The position numbers were made by a program, and so were the translations under genes. The notes below the pieces were generated by a model that was given only the letters and a program-made list of their open reading frames with translations, was not told the origin of the DNA and made no database searches. Of a stretch of DNA of 64,000 bases, positions 43,579-55,471 are shown piece after piece. The stretch's first letter is position 1. Each line of letters begins with the position of its first letter. Source of the stretch: Pleurodeles waltl (Eukaryota > Chordata > Amphibia > Caudata > Salamandridae); contig NC_090447.1 of assembly GCF_031143425.1 (NCBI RefSeq), forward strand, positions 131,087,106 to 131,151,105, read 5' to 3'.

Positions 43579-43914
43579 GGTTTTAAAAACAGTTCAATAC
43601 AACTTACACATTGTTTTCCTCTTCACATCTCTCTGTTTATCACATTTTATCTTAGTCACTTATGTACATAGTCTGGTAGAGGTTCATATTTAGTGTTCAT
43701 CATGCACTTTTCGTAGTAACAAATTCCAACTCCCCCCTCTCCAATCCCACCCTAACCCCTCTGTCTGAGATCTTGTTTTGGCAATGTCATATTTGTAGCA
43801 GGAAGGCTACGGATTTTTAGTTAACTCTTAAGAATCCTAGGCAGCAGTTTGTAAGGATAGGGGTTTCTACTCTTGTTTATGGGTGAGTCTTGTTCTGTTT
43901 TCGAGTATTGTATG

Positions 43915-46900
43915 TTATTGTGTTTTGGTATTGATGTCATGGTCCTGGTTATGGAGTGTTGGGGGGTGCTGTTGTATTAGCTCAGTTCTAAGTGTATCCA
44001 TAATTATTTCCCAGCTTTCTGAAATTTCCGGAGGTCTGATCCCGGTTTTGGCCTCTCTTTGCAGCAGTGTACCCTCAGCAGTTGCCCACCTGATTAATTC
44101 ATTTTTCCAGTTTATTACTCTAGGGCCCACAGGATTTTTCCAATTGCTAGCTATTTCTCTTTTCGCTAGTGTTAGGGCCAAGTCCAGGAATCTGTCTGAG
44201 GCTTTGTGTTTAGTAGAATGTGTAAATGCGTGCAGGAGGCAGATATCCACAGAGCATGTCACAGTCTTATTTAGTATCTGGGACAATTTTTGACAAATCT
44301 CAGTCCAGTAAGATGTCAGTATTTGGCTTTCCCAAAACATGTGATTAAATTCTGCGTCTATTAATCTGCATCTTGGGCAACACTCTGTGAAATTACGGAA
44401 GTATTTATTAATGCGGGCAGGCGTTAAGTAGGCTTGATGCAGGATATAAAAATTGATTAGTTTAAATCTGGCATTCCGCAAAGCTTTGGGCAGGTTCCGC
44501 AGTATGTGTTCCCATTCTATTTCTGGGATGTCACAATTGATTGTTTTTTCCCATTGTTGTTTAAGGTAGGGAAGAGGGTCTGTAATGTCTGCTCGTATTA
44601 AAGCATACAGTATAGATATAGCCCAAGTCTTGGCATTTGAGGATGTCAGATATGTGCACATTGCTTGCGTTGGGGGTTCAGTGTTTTTTGTTCGCCAGTG
44701 ATTGCATATACTGGCTTTTATGGTCCCGTATGTTAAAAAATGTTTCGCCGGGGTGTCATATTGTGCTCTAATGGTCTCAAAGGATTTCAATTTATTGTTC
44801 TCGAATAGTATGCCTACAGTATTAATTCCGGCCTCTAGGAGAGCCCAGTAATATCTCAAACAGTCTTGTCTTCTGCGGTGAGGAGGTTTCTGCATTTGGT
44901 TTTAACACCAAGCTGTTTGAGATCCAGAGTGCCAGCCACTGTAATTGAGCCGCAAGGTAATAGGACTCGAAGTCTGGTGCTGTCAGGCCCCCATCTGTCG
45001 CCTGTCTTTGAAGCTTTGTTAGAGCAACTCTTTTCCTGCCGTTACCCCATAGGAATGAGCTTACTGTTGTATTCAGGTCCCTGAAGAAGGACTTAGGAAT
45101 CCAGTTCGGGAGGGCTGAGAAATGGTATGACAGTCTCGGAAGTACTATCATTTTAAGAATCGCAATGCGACCTGTCACTGATAGTGGGAGTGTTTGCCAG
45201 AATGTCATGCAGGATTTCATGGAGCGGACGGCGCCACCTAAATTTCCATCAAGAATATCCCTGGCATCATGATGTATTTTCACCCCTAGATATGGGAGCC
45301 CATCGGGTATCCATCTTACCATTCCCAGATTCAGGGGGGCTGATGGTGTTTTACAAGGGGGAATAAACCTGTTTTATCCCAGTTTACTTATAGGCCTGAG
45401 TGATCTTCGAAGTTGGATAGCATTAGTTGAGCCAGGGTTAAATCTCTTTGAATGTCGTTCAAAAAAATTAGGAGGTCGTCCGCATACAGGGCTATGTAAT
45501 GTCTCACGTTTCTGACCAGTATTCCAGGTCCCCCCTGTCCCGCCATGGCCGCAGCGGCCAGAGGTTCCATTGCCAGTGCAAAAAGCAGGGGGGAAAGGAG
45601 GCAGCCCTGTCTCGTCTCGCGTTCCACTGTGTATCTGGACGATATTATACGCCCCATACGGACTCTAGCTGAGGGGTTAGTATATAGTAATTTCACCCAT
45701 GCAATGTATTCTGGGCCTATTCCTAGTTTGGACATAACTTTATAAAGGAAGTCCCATTCCAAGCTATCAAAGGCTTTTTCGATATCTACTGCCAGGATGC
45801 CCGGGGACTCCGTTGTGGGAATTAATTCCCTCATAACTGCAATTAGCCTGTGAATATTTCCAGCTGTGTTGCGTCCTGGAATGAAACCTGCTTGGTCTGG
45901 GTGGATTAAAGAGGGCATCAGAGGGAGGAGTCTGGTTGCCAGGATCTTGCTGAGGATTTTATAATCGAGGTTCAGCATGGAGAGGGGTCTGTATGCTCCC
46001 ACTCCAGTTGGATCCTTGCCGGGCTTGAGCAGCGGGACTATAATTGCTTCCCTAGTAGTTTCGGGTAAGAGGCCTTGGTCCCTGGCGCATTTAAAAAAAA
46101 ATTCTAGTCTGGGTGAGAGAATTTCAGCAAAGGCTTTTGTAAAATTCGGCAGGAAGGCCGTCAGTACCGGGTGATTTTCCACCTGCAAGTCTCTTCATAG
46201 CATCCTTGATCTCATCTAGTGTGATATTCTCCTCTAGTGTGTCAGCGGGTGTTGGTTCCCAAGGTTTCAAGTTTATTGTGGTTAAGTAATGTTCAGTTAG
46301 GTCCCTGTTTAAGTTGAATCTTTTTTGGTATAGTGACTCGTAGAAAGCTAAGAACTGGGCGTTAATCTGTTCAGGGTCATGCAGTTGGGTCCCTGCCCTT
46401 GAGATCAGGTTCATTATGGGGGGGGGGGGGGGTTTGATTGCGAGACCACCCAGGCAAACAGTTTACCCGCTTTATCTCTTTCGCCATGCAGTCTTGCAAG
46501 ATAGTGTTTATGGTCGAAACATCTGAGACGTTCGACACAAAGTGCTATTTCTGACCTGTACTCTTGTATTAGGGCTTGTAGGTGTGGGTTTCCAGGTCTA
46601 TTTTTCTCTGTTTCTCTCAGTTTAGCCTCAGCTCGCTCATTGTCTCCTAATAAGGTCCTACGGATTTCTACTGTTTCGGCAATGCATCTCCCCCTTATTA
46701 CTGCCTTGAAGGCGTCCCATTCTACCAGACTGCTAGTCGCAGTGCTGTCATTTTCTTTGAAGTATTGTAATATGCATTGGCGGATATCGTCTCGGAAGGG
46801 GGGATCCTCCAGTAATTCCGATCTGAGTCTCCACGTGGGTATACACGGGGTGGGGGACCCCCACTTCAAAGACAGCAACAGGGGATTATGGTCAGATATT

Positions 46901-47598
46901 GTACGAGACAAGTATTCCATGTTTGATATAAGTGAGTGTATATCTGGTGAGCATAAAAAGGAGTCTAATCTAACATGGAGTTCATGGAGGGCAGAGAAAA
47001 AGGAGTAGTCCTTGGTATTAGGGTGTAATTTACGCCAGGCATCTATGAGAACCCAGTTCGCCTGCCAGGTAGTGAACTGTCGAGCTATTTTCACCAGCGG
47101 GGAATGCGGTAGGGGAGGATGTGATCTGTCTGCATTGAGGTCGCTTACACAATTAAAATCACCCCCTACTATCACTGGTGATTGTAGGTATGACGCTAGC
47201 AAGTTGGATAGTCGAGTGAAGAATTCACCCTGCCCTGTATTGGGGGCGTACACATTAATTAGAGCCAGGTCTTTCCCCTTGAGTCTGCCTTTGATTGCCA
47301 CAAACCTCCCCTCAGGATCTATGAGGCTATCTGTCAATTGGAAAGGGACCCCTGCTCGGATCCAAATCAGGGTGCCCCTCGAGTATGCTGAATAGGTAGT
47401 GAAGAATGCCTGCCCTCTCAACCTTTTCTGTAAGGCCTTGCCCTCTGTTGATGTTAAGTGAGTTTCCTGTAGCATGGCTATTTGAATACCCCTTCTCTGC
47501 AAGTAAGATGATATCTTATACCTCTTGACCATTGAATGCATACCTCTGATGTTCCATGTAAGGAACTTATATGGTTTTGGTGTAGTTATAGTGGCGCT
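43915..47598 (-). pseudogene. L1 ORF2: endonuclease-reverse transcriptase, broken
   Basis: The APE-type endonuclease begins KFLTWNIRGMHSM and shows LQETHL, VGGDFNCV and SDHNPLLL (47598-46800). The RT domain shows GKSPGTDGLPAEF, LLKPGKDP, QAGFIPGR, DIEKAFDSLEW, TRQGCLLSPLLF and the catalytic LYADDLL. The C-terminus has a Cys/His cluster (CCPRCRLIDAEFNHMFW). Together these are typical of the L1 clade. Lesions: frameshift at the 15-base G-run 46418-46432, a frameshift near 46150-46190, an in-frame TAA at 45390-45388, and frameshifts near 45350 and 44870. No ATG is seen before Met 47541, although endonuclease homology starts about 18 codons earlier, so the true start codon may have been lost. Confidence 0.9.
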
Positions 47599-48305
47599 TT
47601 TGTTATTCTATTCAGTTGTGGTTTCTGGTGACCCTGTGTCAAGGTATGCCCCCTTGTATTTTCCTGCTCTCTGCTCCATTTTGTAAATTTTGTGATGATT
47701 CTCGGTACAGAATTAAACCCCAGAAGGTTCCCCAACATATTAACTAACCAACTCCCCATCCCCAGGACAAAAGTCAAACCTCTCTCACCCAAACTTGATA
47801 AAAATGTTAACTGTCCAACAACGTGGGGGGTGCTCCAGATAGGAAACCGAAGCTCAGCAAGGCGACCCCTCCTCAACCCCCAGGTGGAAGACAGACTGGG
47901 ATTTCGTGGCTCCAGGATTTCGTTCATCAGGATATTAGAAGGCCTATTCCACTTTTCAACTTTTTAGTGTGGTCTCAGAAGCTGAGGCTGTATTCTTGGT
48001 TACTAAATATGTTTACGTAAAAAACCTGAGTCTCTGTTTGTGAGTCAGGTTTGTTCTTCAGATTATGTTGTCTGACGTTCCCGGGGTTACCTCCGGGCCC
48101 CTCTGGTCAGGTGTGAGTGAGAGGTCCGACTCATGTTCTGAATCTGATTGGTTCGTATCTCCGTGTGTTTGCTTAGGTGAACTCTGTTCTGAGCAGCTGA
48201 GGGATGCAGCTGCCTCCACTGCTTTTTGACGATCGTTCAGAATTTCTAGAGGTGATGGACTAGTATGTCTAGTAGATTTACTGTAATTAGTCTTTCCTTT
48301 AAGGT

Positions 48306-49184
48306 TTAGATGGTGCTTTTTAGGGTTGAGTCTTTCTCTTTAGGTGGTTGTTTATCCATCCAGTTCCAGACTTCTTCCGCTGTGCTAAAGAACTGTGAGC
48401 CTATTGCAGTTATTATTCTTAGTTTGGCTGGGAATAGCATCCCGTATTGTATCCCCATACTGCGGAGCCTTTGTTTGGCTTCCCTGAAGGAGGCCCTCAG
48501 TCTCAGCACCTCTCGAGAGAAATCAGGGAAAATTCGTATCATTTGGTTGTCGAATGTGCAGTCTCCTTTTTTCCTACTTTGGGTGAGTAAATGGTCCCTG
48601 TCTTTATAGTGTAGCCGCTTGGCTATTATTGGTCTAGCAGGGGGGCCCGGTGGGGGTGGACTTGCTGGGACTCTTTGTGCTCTCTCCACCGCAAAGAACT
48701 GGGATAGGCCTTCCTCCGGTATGTTTTCCTTCAGCCATTTTTCCAGGAAGTCAACCATGTTGGTTCCTTCCACCCTCTCTGGTAGTCCTATGATCCTGAT
48801 ATTATTTTGCCGCAATCTATTTTCGGCATCTTCAGCCCTTAGTTCCAAATCCTTTATTCTTTTCTCCATTTGCCGCGATATTTTGGAAATACCTTGAATC
48901 TCAGGCCCTATTTCCTCCATCTGTTTTTCTGTGGAGGTCACTCTCTCTGTTAGGCGGCGATGGTCATCTCTAAGCACTGAAAAGTCGGATGCTAAAGAGT
49001 CTTTTTTCTCCTTGAAAGCAGTTCTGGAGGCAGTGATAGCTTGCATTACATCTTGCAGGGTAGGTTCCTTTGGTGCTCTTTCCTCCCTAGAGGGAGATTT
49101 CCTCGCAGTCTCTTGTTCTGGGGGTGCACTGTCTGGGATATCCCTGGTAATATCAGTTTCTCGCCGTCTGCCTATTTTGCCCAT
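48306..49184 (-). CDS. L1 ORF1 RNA-binding protein (292 aa), intact
   Basis: The L1 ORF1 protein binds element RNA and acts as nucleic-acid chaperone in the ribonucleoprotein. Visible parts: a basic, Pro/Glu-rich N-terminus; a coiled coil (residues ~60-135, with RRLTERVTSTEKQMEE and MEKRIKDLELRAEDAENRL); an RRM-like domain starting NNIRIIGLPERVEG (~140-200); and a C-terminal domain with MIRIFPDFSREVLRLR and AKQRLR (~215-270). Order and length fit vertebrate L1 ORF1. The frame is open from ATG to stop, in contrast to ORF2. Start chosen at MGKIGRRRE, the first ATG before the coiled coil. Confidence 0.9.
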   Translation of the reverse strand: MGKIGRRRETDITRDIPDSAPPEQETARKSPSREERAPKEPTLQDVMQAITASRTAFKEKKDSLASDFSVLRDDHRRLTERVTSTEKQMEEIGPEIQGISKISRQMEKRIKDLELRAEDAENRLRQNNIRIIGLPERVEGTNMVDFLEKWLKENIPEEGLSQFFAVERAQRVPASPPPPGPPARPIIAKRLHYKDRDHLLTQSRKKGDCTFDNQMIRIFPDFSREVLRLRASFREAKQRLRSMGIQYGMLFPAKLRIITAIGSQFFSTAEEVWNWMDKQPPKEKDSTLKSTI

Positions 49185-50483
49185 TGCTGAAGGTGCCCGG
49201 TGCGTTTTCTGGTAGCTGTTTGCTTTTAAGAGGATGCTGTTCTCTTGTTAGGGGAAGAGCAATATGGTGCCGATGTTAGTGTTTATCTATCTGCCTTCTA
49301 GATGTTTTTGGGTGTAAGGGGGGTTGAAAGGGAGACATTGATCTAGCAACAGGGGGGAGATGCTACGCCTTTTATTGAGCTAGCAGTCGGCCTTTATGCA
49401 AGTTTTTAAGCCGGCTCGATGAATATTCTGTTGGTCTTTCGGTTTTGAGCCGTTGGCTAGGTTTATCAAAGTACGGGGTGCTAGGGTATCGAAAGTGGAA
49501 CAGGTCCGGCTTTTCCAGTGTTATAAACCCCAGCCCTATTTAATTGCTAGTCCTTTATCAGCTCTCCCATTTGGCGGTTCTGCTTAGTTTATGTTGGGCA
49601 GGGGTTTTTCCCAGTGATCGCTTCCTAATTTCCGAGATTTCCCCAATGTCGGATCCCAGTAGCCCCGACCCAAGCCGCTCGCTGAGCGCGCGATTTTTCG
49701 GAGGGTGGGTAGGAGAAAGCCTCTTCTTCTCCTGGGCCAATTCGCCCCGGGCCACCTCCAGGCTGCACTTCTTCTTAGGGGCGCCCCTCCGCTCCGATTT
49801 CTCGGGAACACCTCTTGTCCGGGCCAGGCCAATCTCCCCAGGTCCCCAGAGCGGCCCCTCACGGTCCAGGGATGGGCCTCAACCTAGCTGCGCCGGGCCT
49901 CACTTCACCTTTTATGCAGTTCTCGCTGCTCGGGTCTGTGGGCTCCGGTTCACTGGGTCGGCCCCTCCCGGGGGGCCGAGCACGGTCCGCGGAGCCAAGC
50001 GTTCGCACCTCTGCTCCCGATTTGACGCCAGGCCTCCTCTCCTCCTCGCTCAGCTTCACCGCAAGGTCGGGCCGCTCCCTCCGGCATCGCCCGGTCTGCC
50101 CCGCTCTTTCTTCTCTCCGCTCACCTTGGGCCGGCAAGGACCGGTCTGGGCCGCCAAGCCTCCACTTGTCAACCGGGGCGTCCAGCGGCAGTGGCCCGAG
50201 GGCACCCCCCGAGCGCCTAGGACACGGAGCACTCGGTAGCCACCATCTTGTCGCTTTGATTATTCTCCTTATTCACTTTGAGCCCGCTCGCGCCGGAGCC
50301 CGAATCAATGGCATCTTGGGGTCAGGAGCTGAAAAGCGATAACCTGCGGGGTCACCGCTAATTCCGCCACCTCTTTGTGGGCCCTGGAGCCAATCTAAGT
50401 GCTATAGCCCCGGGGGTGAGGAGAGAAGGATGGGAGCTTCAGAAAGAAGCTGCAACCGCCATGGCACCAAGCCACGCCCCCCC
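49185..50483 (-). promoter_or_regulatory. L1 5' UTR, CpG-rich internal promoter
   Basis: Dense CpG from about 49600 to 50470 and no supported protein. The element start on the minus strand is GGGGGGGCGTGGCTTGG. CAAGATGGTGGCTACC (50251-50236) is a YY1-like site, the factor known to position L1 transcription starts in mammals. Several long frames on both strands (e.g. 49544-50239) follow from GC content. Confidence 0.6.
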
Positions 50484-50679
50484 TTTTTTACTATGCATGC
50501 GGTACACAAACCAAAAACCTCAATATTATTCATGTGGATTTATAAGCGAACAATTCTTCAGAACACATTTATTCTGGACTCAATTTGGCAAATAGTTCTT
50601 TAATAAACATTGCCCATGAAGAAAATCAGCCTTTATTGTGTTTCATTTCCAGGATTTGTAACACTTGTTTATTTATTTC

Positions 50680-50960
50680 CTTCTTCCTTTGGTTCTTTCA
50701 TTCCTTCTTTTTTTGTTTCCTTCTTTCCTGCTTTCTTTCTCTCTTGTCTTCTTTCTCTCCTTTCTTCTTTCATTTCCATCATTCTTTCCTTCTTTCTTTC
50801 ATTTGCATCTTATTTTCTTTCCATCCCTCTTTCTGTCTTTCCATCTTTCCTTTGATCTTTCCTTCTTGTTTTCCTCTCTTTTCTTTCTTTCCTTCTTTTG
50901 CTCCTCTTTTTTCCTTCTTCTTTCTTATTTTTTTGTTCCTTTCTTTAAGGCAAGAGACTA
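50680..50960. repeat. CT-rich (TTTC/TTCC) microsatellite
   Basis: Almost pure pyrimidine with TTTC, TTCC and CTTT units. The Phe/Ser/Leu-rich open frames here are artefacts of composition. Confidence 0.9.
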
Positions 50961-51031
50961 GCAGCCAGTGACCGAGTGATTGACCTTTTAGGTCTCTGTT
51001 AGCCAATACCTTTTGATTTTACTAACATTAC

Positions 51032-51993
51032 GGGGGTCATTATGACCCTGGCGGTGAGTAGTAATGTGGCGGCAATACTGCCAACAGGCTGGTGGTACAT
51101 ACCGCCACATTATGAGATTGGCGGGATGGCTGCAGCCAACATGCCACTTCTCAACTCGGTATGAGCTGCCGGGCCGGAGATGTCTATTATAAGCCGGCCT
51201 ACCACCATGGTTTTTGTGGCGTTAGCAATGCCAAGAAAATAACTCCTTCCCTGTCACCGATAGGTGGCTCCCCCAGCTCCCCAACACACACCTGACGCCC
51301 CAGCTCCCCCTCCATCCAAACTCCCCCCACCCCCTCTGATCCTCACACTCAGCCCCCACCCTCTCTGATCCTCAAATTCACCCCCCCCCCATATATGCAC
51401 ACACCCGCAGACACGCACCACGCATACACCCAATCACTCACACTGGAATACAATAAATCATACACACATACTTCCAGACATGCTCACACACATTTTTACA
51501 ACAATCACACTGACATGCAGATAGGCACTCACTTCACCATTCTTACATGCATTCACTCACATGCACACAACCACCCAAACAACACAACACACATAGACGC
51601 ATTCACACACACACTCACACATTCATGCACAGATTCAGACACACACACACAACACACCCCAACCTCCCACTCCCCTCACCTGACAGACGCCTGACTTACC
51701 TTGTCCCGGCCGAGGAGGTCATCCGGCAGTGACCAGGAAGGGGCACTGCTTCTGCCAGCAGCACCCCACCAGCAGAACACCGCCAGGGCGTATTACTGGA
51801 CATAATGCAGCTAGCAGCGTTCAATTGGTGTGGCGGTGCTGGTGGCAGCAGTGCCAGCTTTCCACCATCCGCCATTATGATCACTGCCGGATATCCGCCC
51901 TTAATGTGGCAGATGTCAGGCTGTGCTCATATTATGACGGATGGATGGTAGCGACTGTAGACAGCTTTTACCTTCAGTGTCATAATGACGGCC
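51032..51993. mobile_element. 962-bp Harbinger-type MITE with CA-rich interior
   Basis: Termini GGGGGTCATTATGACCC / GGCCGTCATTATGACAC read inward. Flanks TAC and TAT give an imperfect duplication. The ends carry GGCGGT words. The interior includes a CA-rich microsatellite (51395-51655). Confidence 0.7.
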
Positions 51994-52049
51994 TATGTTA
52001 CTTATAGTGGTTTTCTGCCACACTTCAACCATTTCTCTGTGGTTGTGTC

Positions 52050-52210
52050 ATTCACATTTTTCTCCAACTCATTCAAGCATGCAACAAGGGCCAATGTGTC
52101 AGTACACTTCAGCCACTGACTGACTTCACTATGAGTTACAGCATGCTTCCCTTTCACAATGAGCACATCCAAGTACAAAGTACGTCCCTTCAGTGTCAGG
52201 GAGTACAATC
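52050..52210 (+). repeat. Dispersed repeat shared with 43165-43310
   Basis: Same ordered blocks as 43165-43310 ('cttcactatgagt', 'tttcacaatgagcacatcc'). Confidence 0.6.
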
Positions 52211-52981
52211 AGATTGCTTGCTTTTTTGAGATCAAAAGACATGTTTGCCTTTAATCAATGGTATATTTAAATTGATGAACACCCAGGAGGCTCCTGAGCA
52301 ATGAAGTTTTGCAAAGCTTGCAACAAAACAAAACAAGAATGCTGTCATAGTATGCCTGACGTATCGGGTTTGCCAATGCTTGTTATACATACGATTGCTT
52401 CTTTGTGCTCTTCTCTTAACAGAGAATGTACCACAAATTGAATCAGCATGATTATTCTACAGCCCTGAGGATGGTCTGATTACCTTCTCATTGATGCACC
52501 TCTTTAGTATAAATAATTGAACTGGAATCGTAGCGTCCAAAAATGTAATTCACTTTCAACAAGCTTAGCATCGACAGTGAGCATAAGAGGTGCATGCGTA
52601 CAACCTACATAAGAGAAGTTATCTTCACCTCGATTTTCAAACTAATACAAAAGATGAGGGTAGGTGCTAAAATACCAATGCCTGATGAAGTGCAGCAGCG
52701 GGAAGAGAGACCCTAGAAGGCGCTGCATACTTTTAACCTTTTCAGATTTATTCATCTTACTCTTGATGTGACAGTTTCTGAAAATAAATGGAGCTTGATC
52801 TAAAAAGGAAAATAGATAGGCGGTGTTGAGGGTGAGAAGAAAGAAAATCAAGAAATAAGGAAGGGAGGAGATGAGCGGAGGTGGGTTGCAGATATAGGAG
52901 GGAATACATGACACTCCAAGGGATGCCAAATTAGCTCCTAAAAAACATTGTTAGAAGGGAAAAACAGGGCTGCAAAGAAAT
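52211..52981. other. No feature recognised
   Basis: No supported gene or repeat border. Composition is balanced and AT-leaning. Confidence 0.45.
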
Positions 52982-52984
52982 TAA

Positions 52985-54214
52985 GGGCCTCATTTACGAG
53001 ACCCTTGCACCGCCGGAGCATCACTTTTAGCAACGGTCTGGTGGCGCTGCACCCGGCTCCATATCTACAAGGCGGCTTAAAGCAACTTTACTGCAATTGC
53101 AGCAAAAGGGCGTGCAATAGGTGTTGCTATGTACAAATCCACACAACACCCATTGCTTTTTTGACGCTGCCCCAAATTTACAAGAAATCGTAAGGTGCTG
53201 AGGTAGCGCCAAAAACGAACACCACCTGAGGGGTGGCATTAGAGTGGCGCAACGAGAAGAAATATTCACGTTTTTTTGCTACTCTATGTGTGCTGCATTC
53301 TGTAGCACACATAGAAGGAGAAAATCGTCATTGATGATTGTTTATGTGCAGGAAGGTGCCCCTTCGTGCACATAAACAATCATCCCTGCAACGCAGGCAT
53401 CCTTGCACCATGGTGCAAGGTTGGCTGCCTTGGTGCTAGGTAGCTCATTTAGCGCTGGCGCAGGAAAAAAACACAGGGATGCACTGTATTCTTGAAATAC
53501 GGCACATCTCTATGTTTTGGAAATGACGCAGCTCGGTGCAGCAATATCGCTTGCAGCACCGCGCTGTGCCATTTCCTACTAAATGAGGCCATTGCACCAC
53601 AGGAGCGTAACTTTTAGCAACGCTCTGGTGGCACTGTGCCCTGCTCCATATCTACAAGGTGGTATTAAGCCACTTTATGTGGCTTAACACAGCCTTGTAA
53701 ATATGAACCATCCCGATGCAGTTTTCTGTGACAAAGGGGTGTGTAATGGGTGTTTCTGTGGGAGTACCCACACAACACACATTACTTTTTGGCGCTGCCC
53801 CAGATTGACAAGAAATCATTAACCTGAGGCAGCGCCAAGACCAGTGGTGGCACTAGAGTGGTGCAACGAGGGGAGATACTTTTATTTCCCCTTGTTTATT
53901 GCTCTTTCTGTGTGTGTTGCAATCTGCAGCACAAATAGAAGGAGCAAATCACCAATAATGATTGTTTATGTGCAGGAAGGTGTGCCTTCCTGCACATGAA
54001 CAATCACCCCGCAACGCAGGCATCCCTGTGCCATGGTGCAAGGGTGGGTGCATTGGCGCTTGGCAGCTGATTTAGCACTTGCGCAGGGTAGAAAAGAGGG
54101 ATGCACCATGTTCTTGTAAATCTGGTGCATTCCTGCGTTTTGGAAATGATGCAGCTTGGAGCAGCAATATTGCTTGCGGCACCATGCTACTCCATTTCAT
54201 ACTAAATGAGGCCC
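52985..54214. mobile_element. Dimeric MITE with TAA duplication
   Basis: Ends GGGCCTCATTTA at left and its complement TAAATGAGGCCC at right, flanked by TAA (52982-52984, 54215-54217). The interior is two ~610-bp units in direct tandem with the junction at about 53591 ('aaatgaggccattgcacc'). Each unit includes 'gtgcaggaaggtg' next to a 'gattgtttatgtgcag' hairpin. A lone relative is at 6040-6385. Confidence 0.8.
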
Positions 54215-54217
54215 TAA

Positions 54218-54906
54218 GTCTAAGAGCTTTGAATTTGAAGTCATGAGCCATTTTAAATTAATGGAGTAGTTAAGGACGGAAAACCAGGAAATCATAATCT
54301 GAAACAGACAGCCGCTTCCTGCAATGCTGAAGTATTGACTTCAATTATCTGTCATTTTCCTCTGTTTCTGAATGATGGAGGCGGTGCACAGAAATTTGTC
54401 GAAGCCAGGGCAACTGGGAGAACACAAGATAATTATTGTTTAGACTGAGAAAATAATTTGTTTTCAAATGTCAGATGTGTAGTGTAATGGAGATACAGGT
54501 AGTTTGCATTCGGCTGCAGTAATAAAGGGCACCACTCATCTTCTGCAAAACATGCTTCAGCGAGTGTGAGTAAGGGAATCCCTGACAAGAGGAAAGCCAG
54601 GTGCGCAAATTGTATTTCTGTTATTCCAGACAATAAGCCCTACAATGTATTGAATCACATGATGTACCTGACAGGCCATGCAATGTTGTAGTGCATCAAA
54701 TATATGCTGTCAGCGTGTGACAGCCTTGTAAGAATGGCTCCCTTCTGACAGTATTTAAAATAGCATGAGGCACTAAAATAAATACTTCATGAACAAGCAT
54801 TGGCATAGCCAATAGATCTCGCCTTTATGACCTTATAAGTATTTACCCATGCAGCACATTAAACCTTTATCAGAAATAAACTGAGTTTGTGCATTCCTTT
54901 ATACAC
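54218..54906. other. No feature recognised
   Basis: No motif-bearing frame or repeat match. TTT at 54907-54909 is the H3 target duplication. Confidence 0.5.
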
Positions 54907-54909
54907 TTT

Positions 54910-55471
54910 GGGCGTCATTACAACATTGGCGGTAAAAGCCGCATACCGCCGTGCAAAAGACCGCCAACACACCGCCGCGGCCGCGGAATTCCGCCACAGC
55001 TATTATGACCCACATCTCGAAATCCAACAAAATTCAGACACCCACACAAGTTCGCCACACCAAAGGTCAGTGATAAACTGGCGAAAACAAAACCTCCACC
55101 GTCATGCAACAGAAATACGCCAATGCTATCACGACCCATGAATCCACGCGGCGGTCTTTCAACCGCGGTATTCCATTGGCGGTACACACCGCCGCGCTCA
55201 AAATACACACACACGTTCAAAACACCGCCACATTGGACAATTCCAAATACACTCACTTGATACACATACACACACCACTCCCACACACTCAATACAATAT
55301 AAAACACACACTCACATCACCCACAAACCCCTACGACCAAAAATTCCAAAAGAAGGCCAGAGAGAGACACCACCATCCACAAACTAGCAGCCACAGGCAC
55401 TCAACACCATCACCCACACAACTTCCACACACAAAACACCACACACCACTACATATCACCACACTTATCAC
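54910..55471 (+). promoter_or_regulatory. H3 left end: ACCGCC-rich terminus and gene A 5' region
   Basis: Closely matches 23172-23769 of H2: ACCGCC/GGCGGT words to about 55195, an ATTGG box near 55175, then a CA-rich untranslated stretch to the gene A ATG. Confidence 0.55.

Larger units (their letters stand above)
43553..50483 (-). mobile_element. Nearly full-length L1-clade LINE (6.9 kb)
   Basis: Minus strand: CpG-rich 5' UTR (50483-49185), ORF1 (49184-48306), spacer, ORF2 with endonuclease and reverse transcriptase (about 47598-43915), 3' UTR and A-tail at 43553-43562. The flanks 'ttttttataatgc' (43540-43552) and 'ttttttactatgc' (50484-50496) match at 11 of 13 positions and are probably the diverged target duplication. 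Full length but dead, because ORF2 is broken. Confidence 0.88.

Noticed and set aside
49544..50239. 231-codon plus-strand frame in GC-rich DNA
   Set aside because: Lies antisense in the L1 5' UTR; Pro/Arg/Ser-rich, no motif; open because of CpG-rich composition.
50585..50971. 128-codon Phe/Ser/Leu-rich frame resembling a membrane protein
   Set aside because: Produced by a TTTC/TTCC microsatellite; three frames are open at once.
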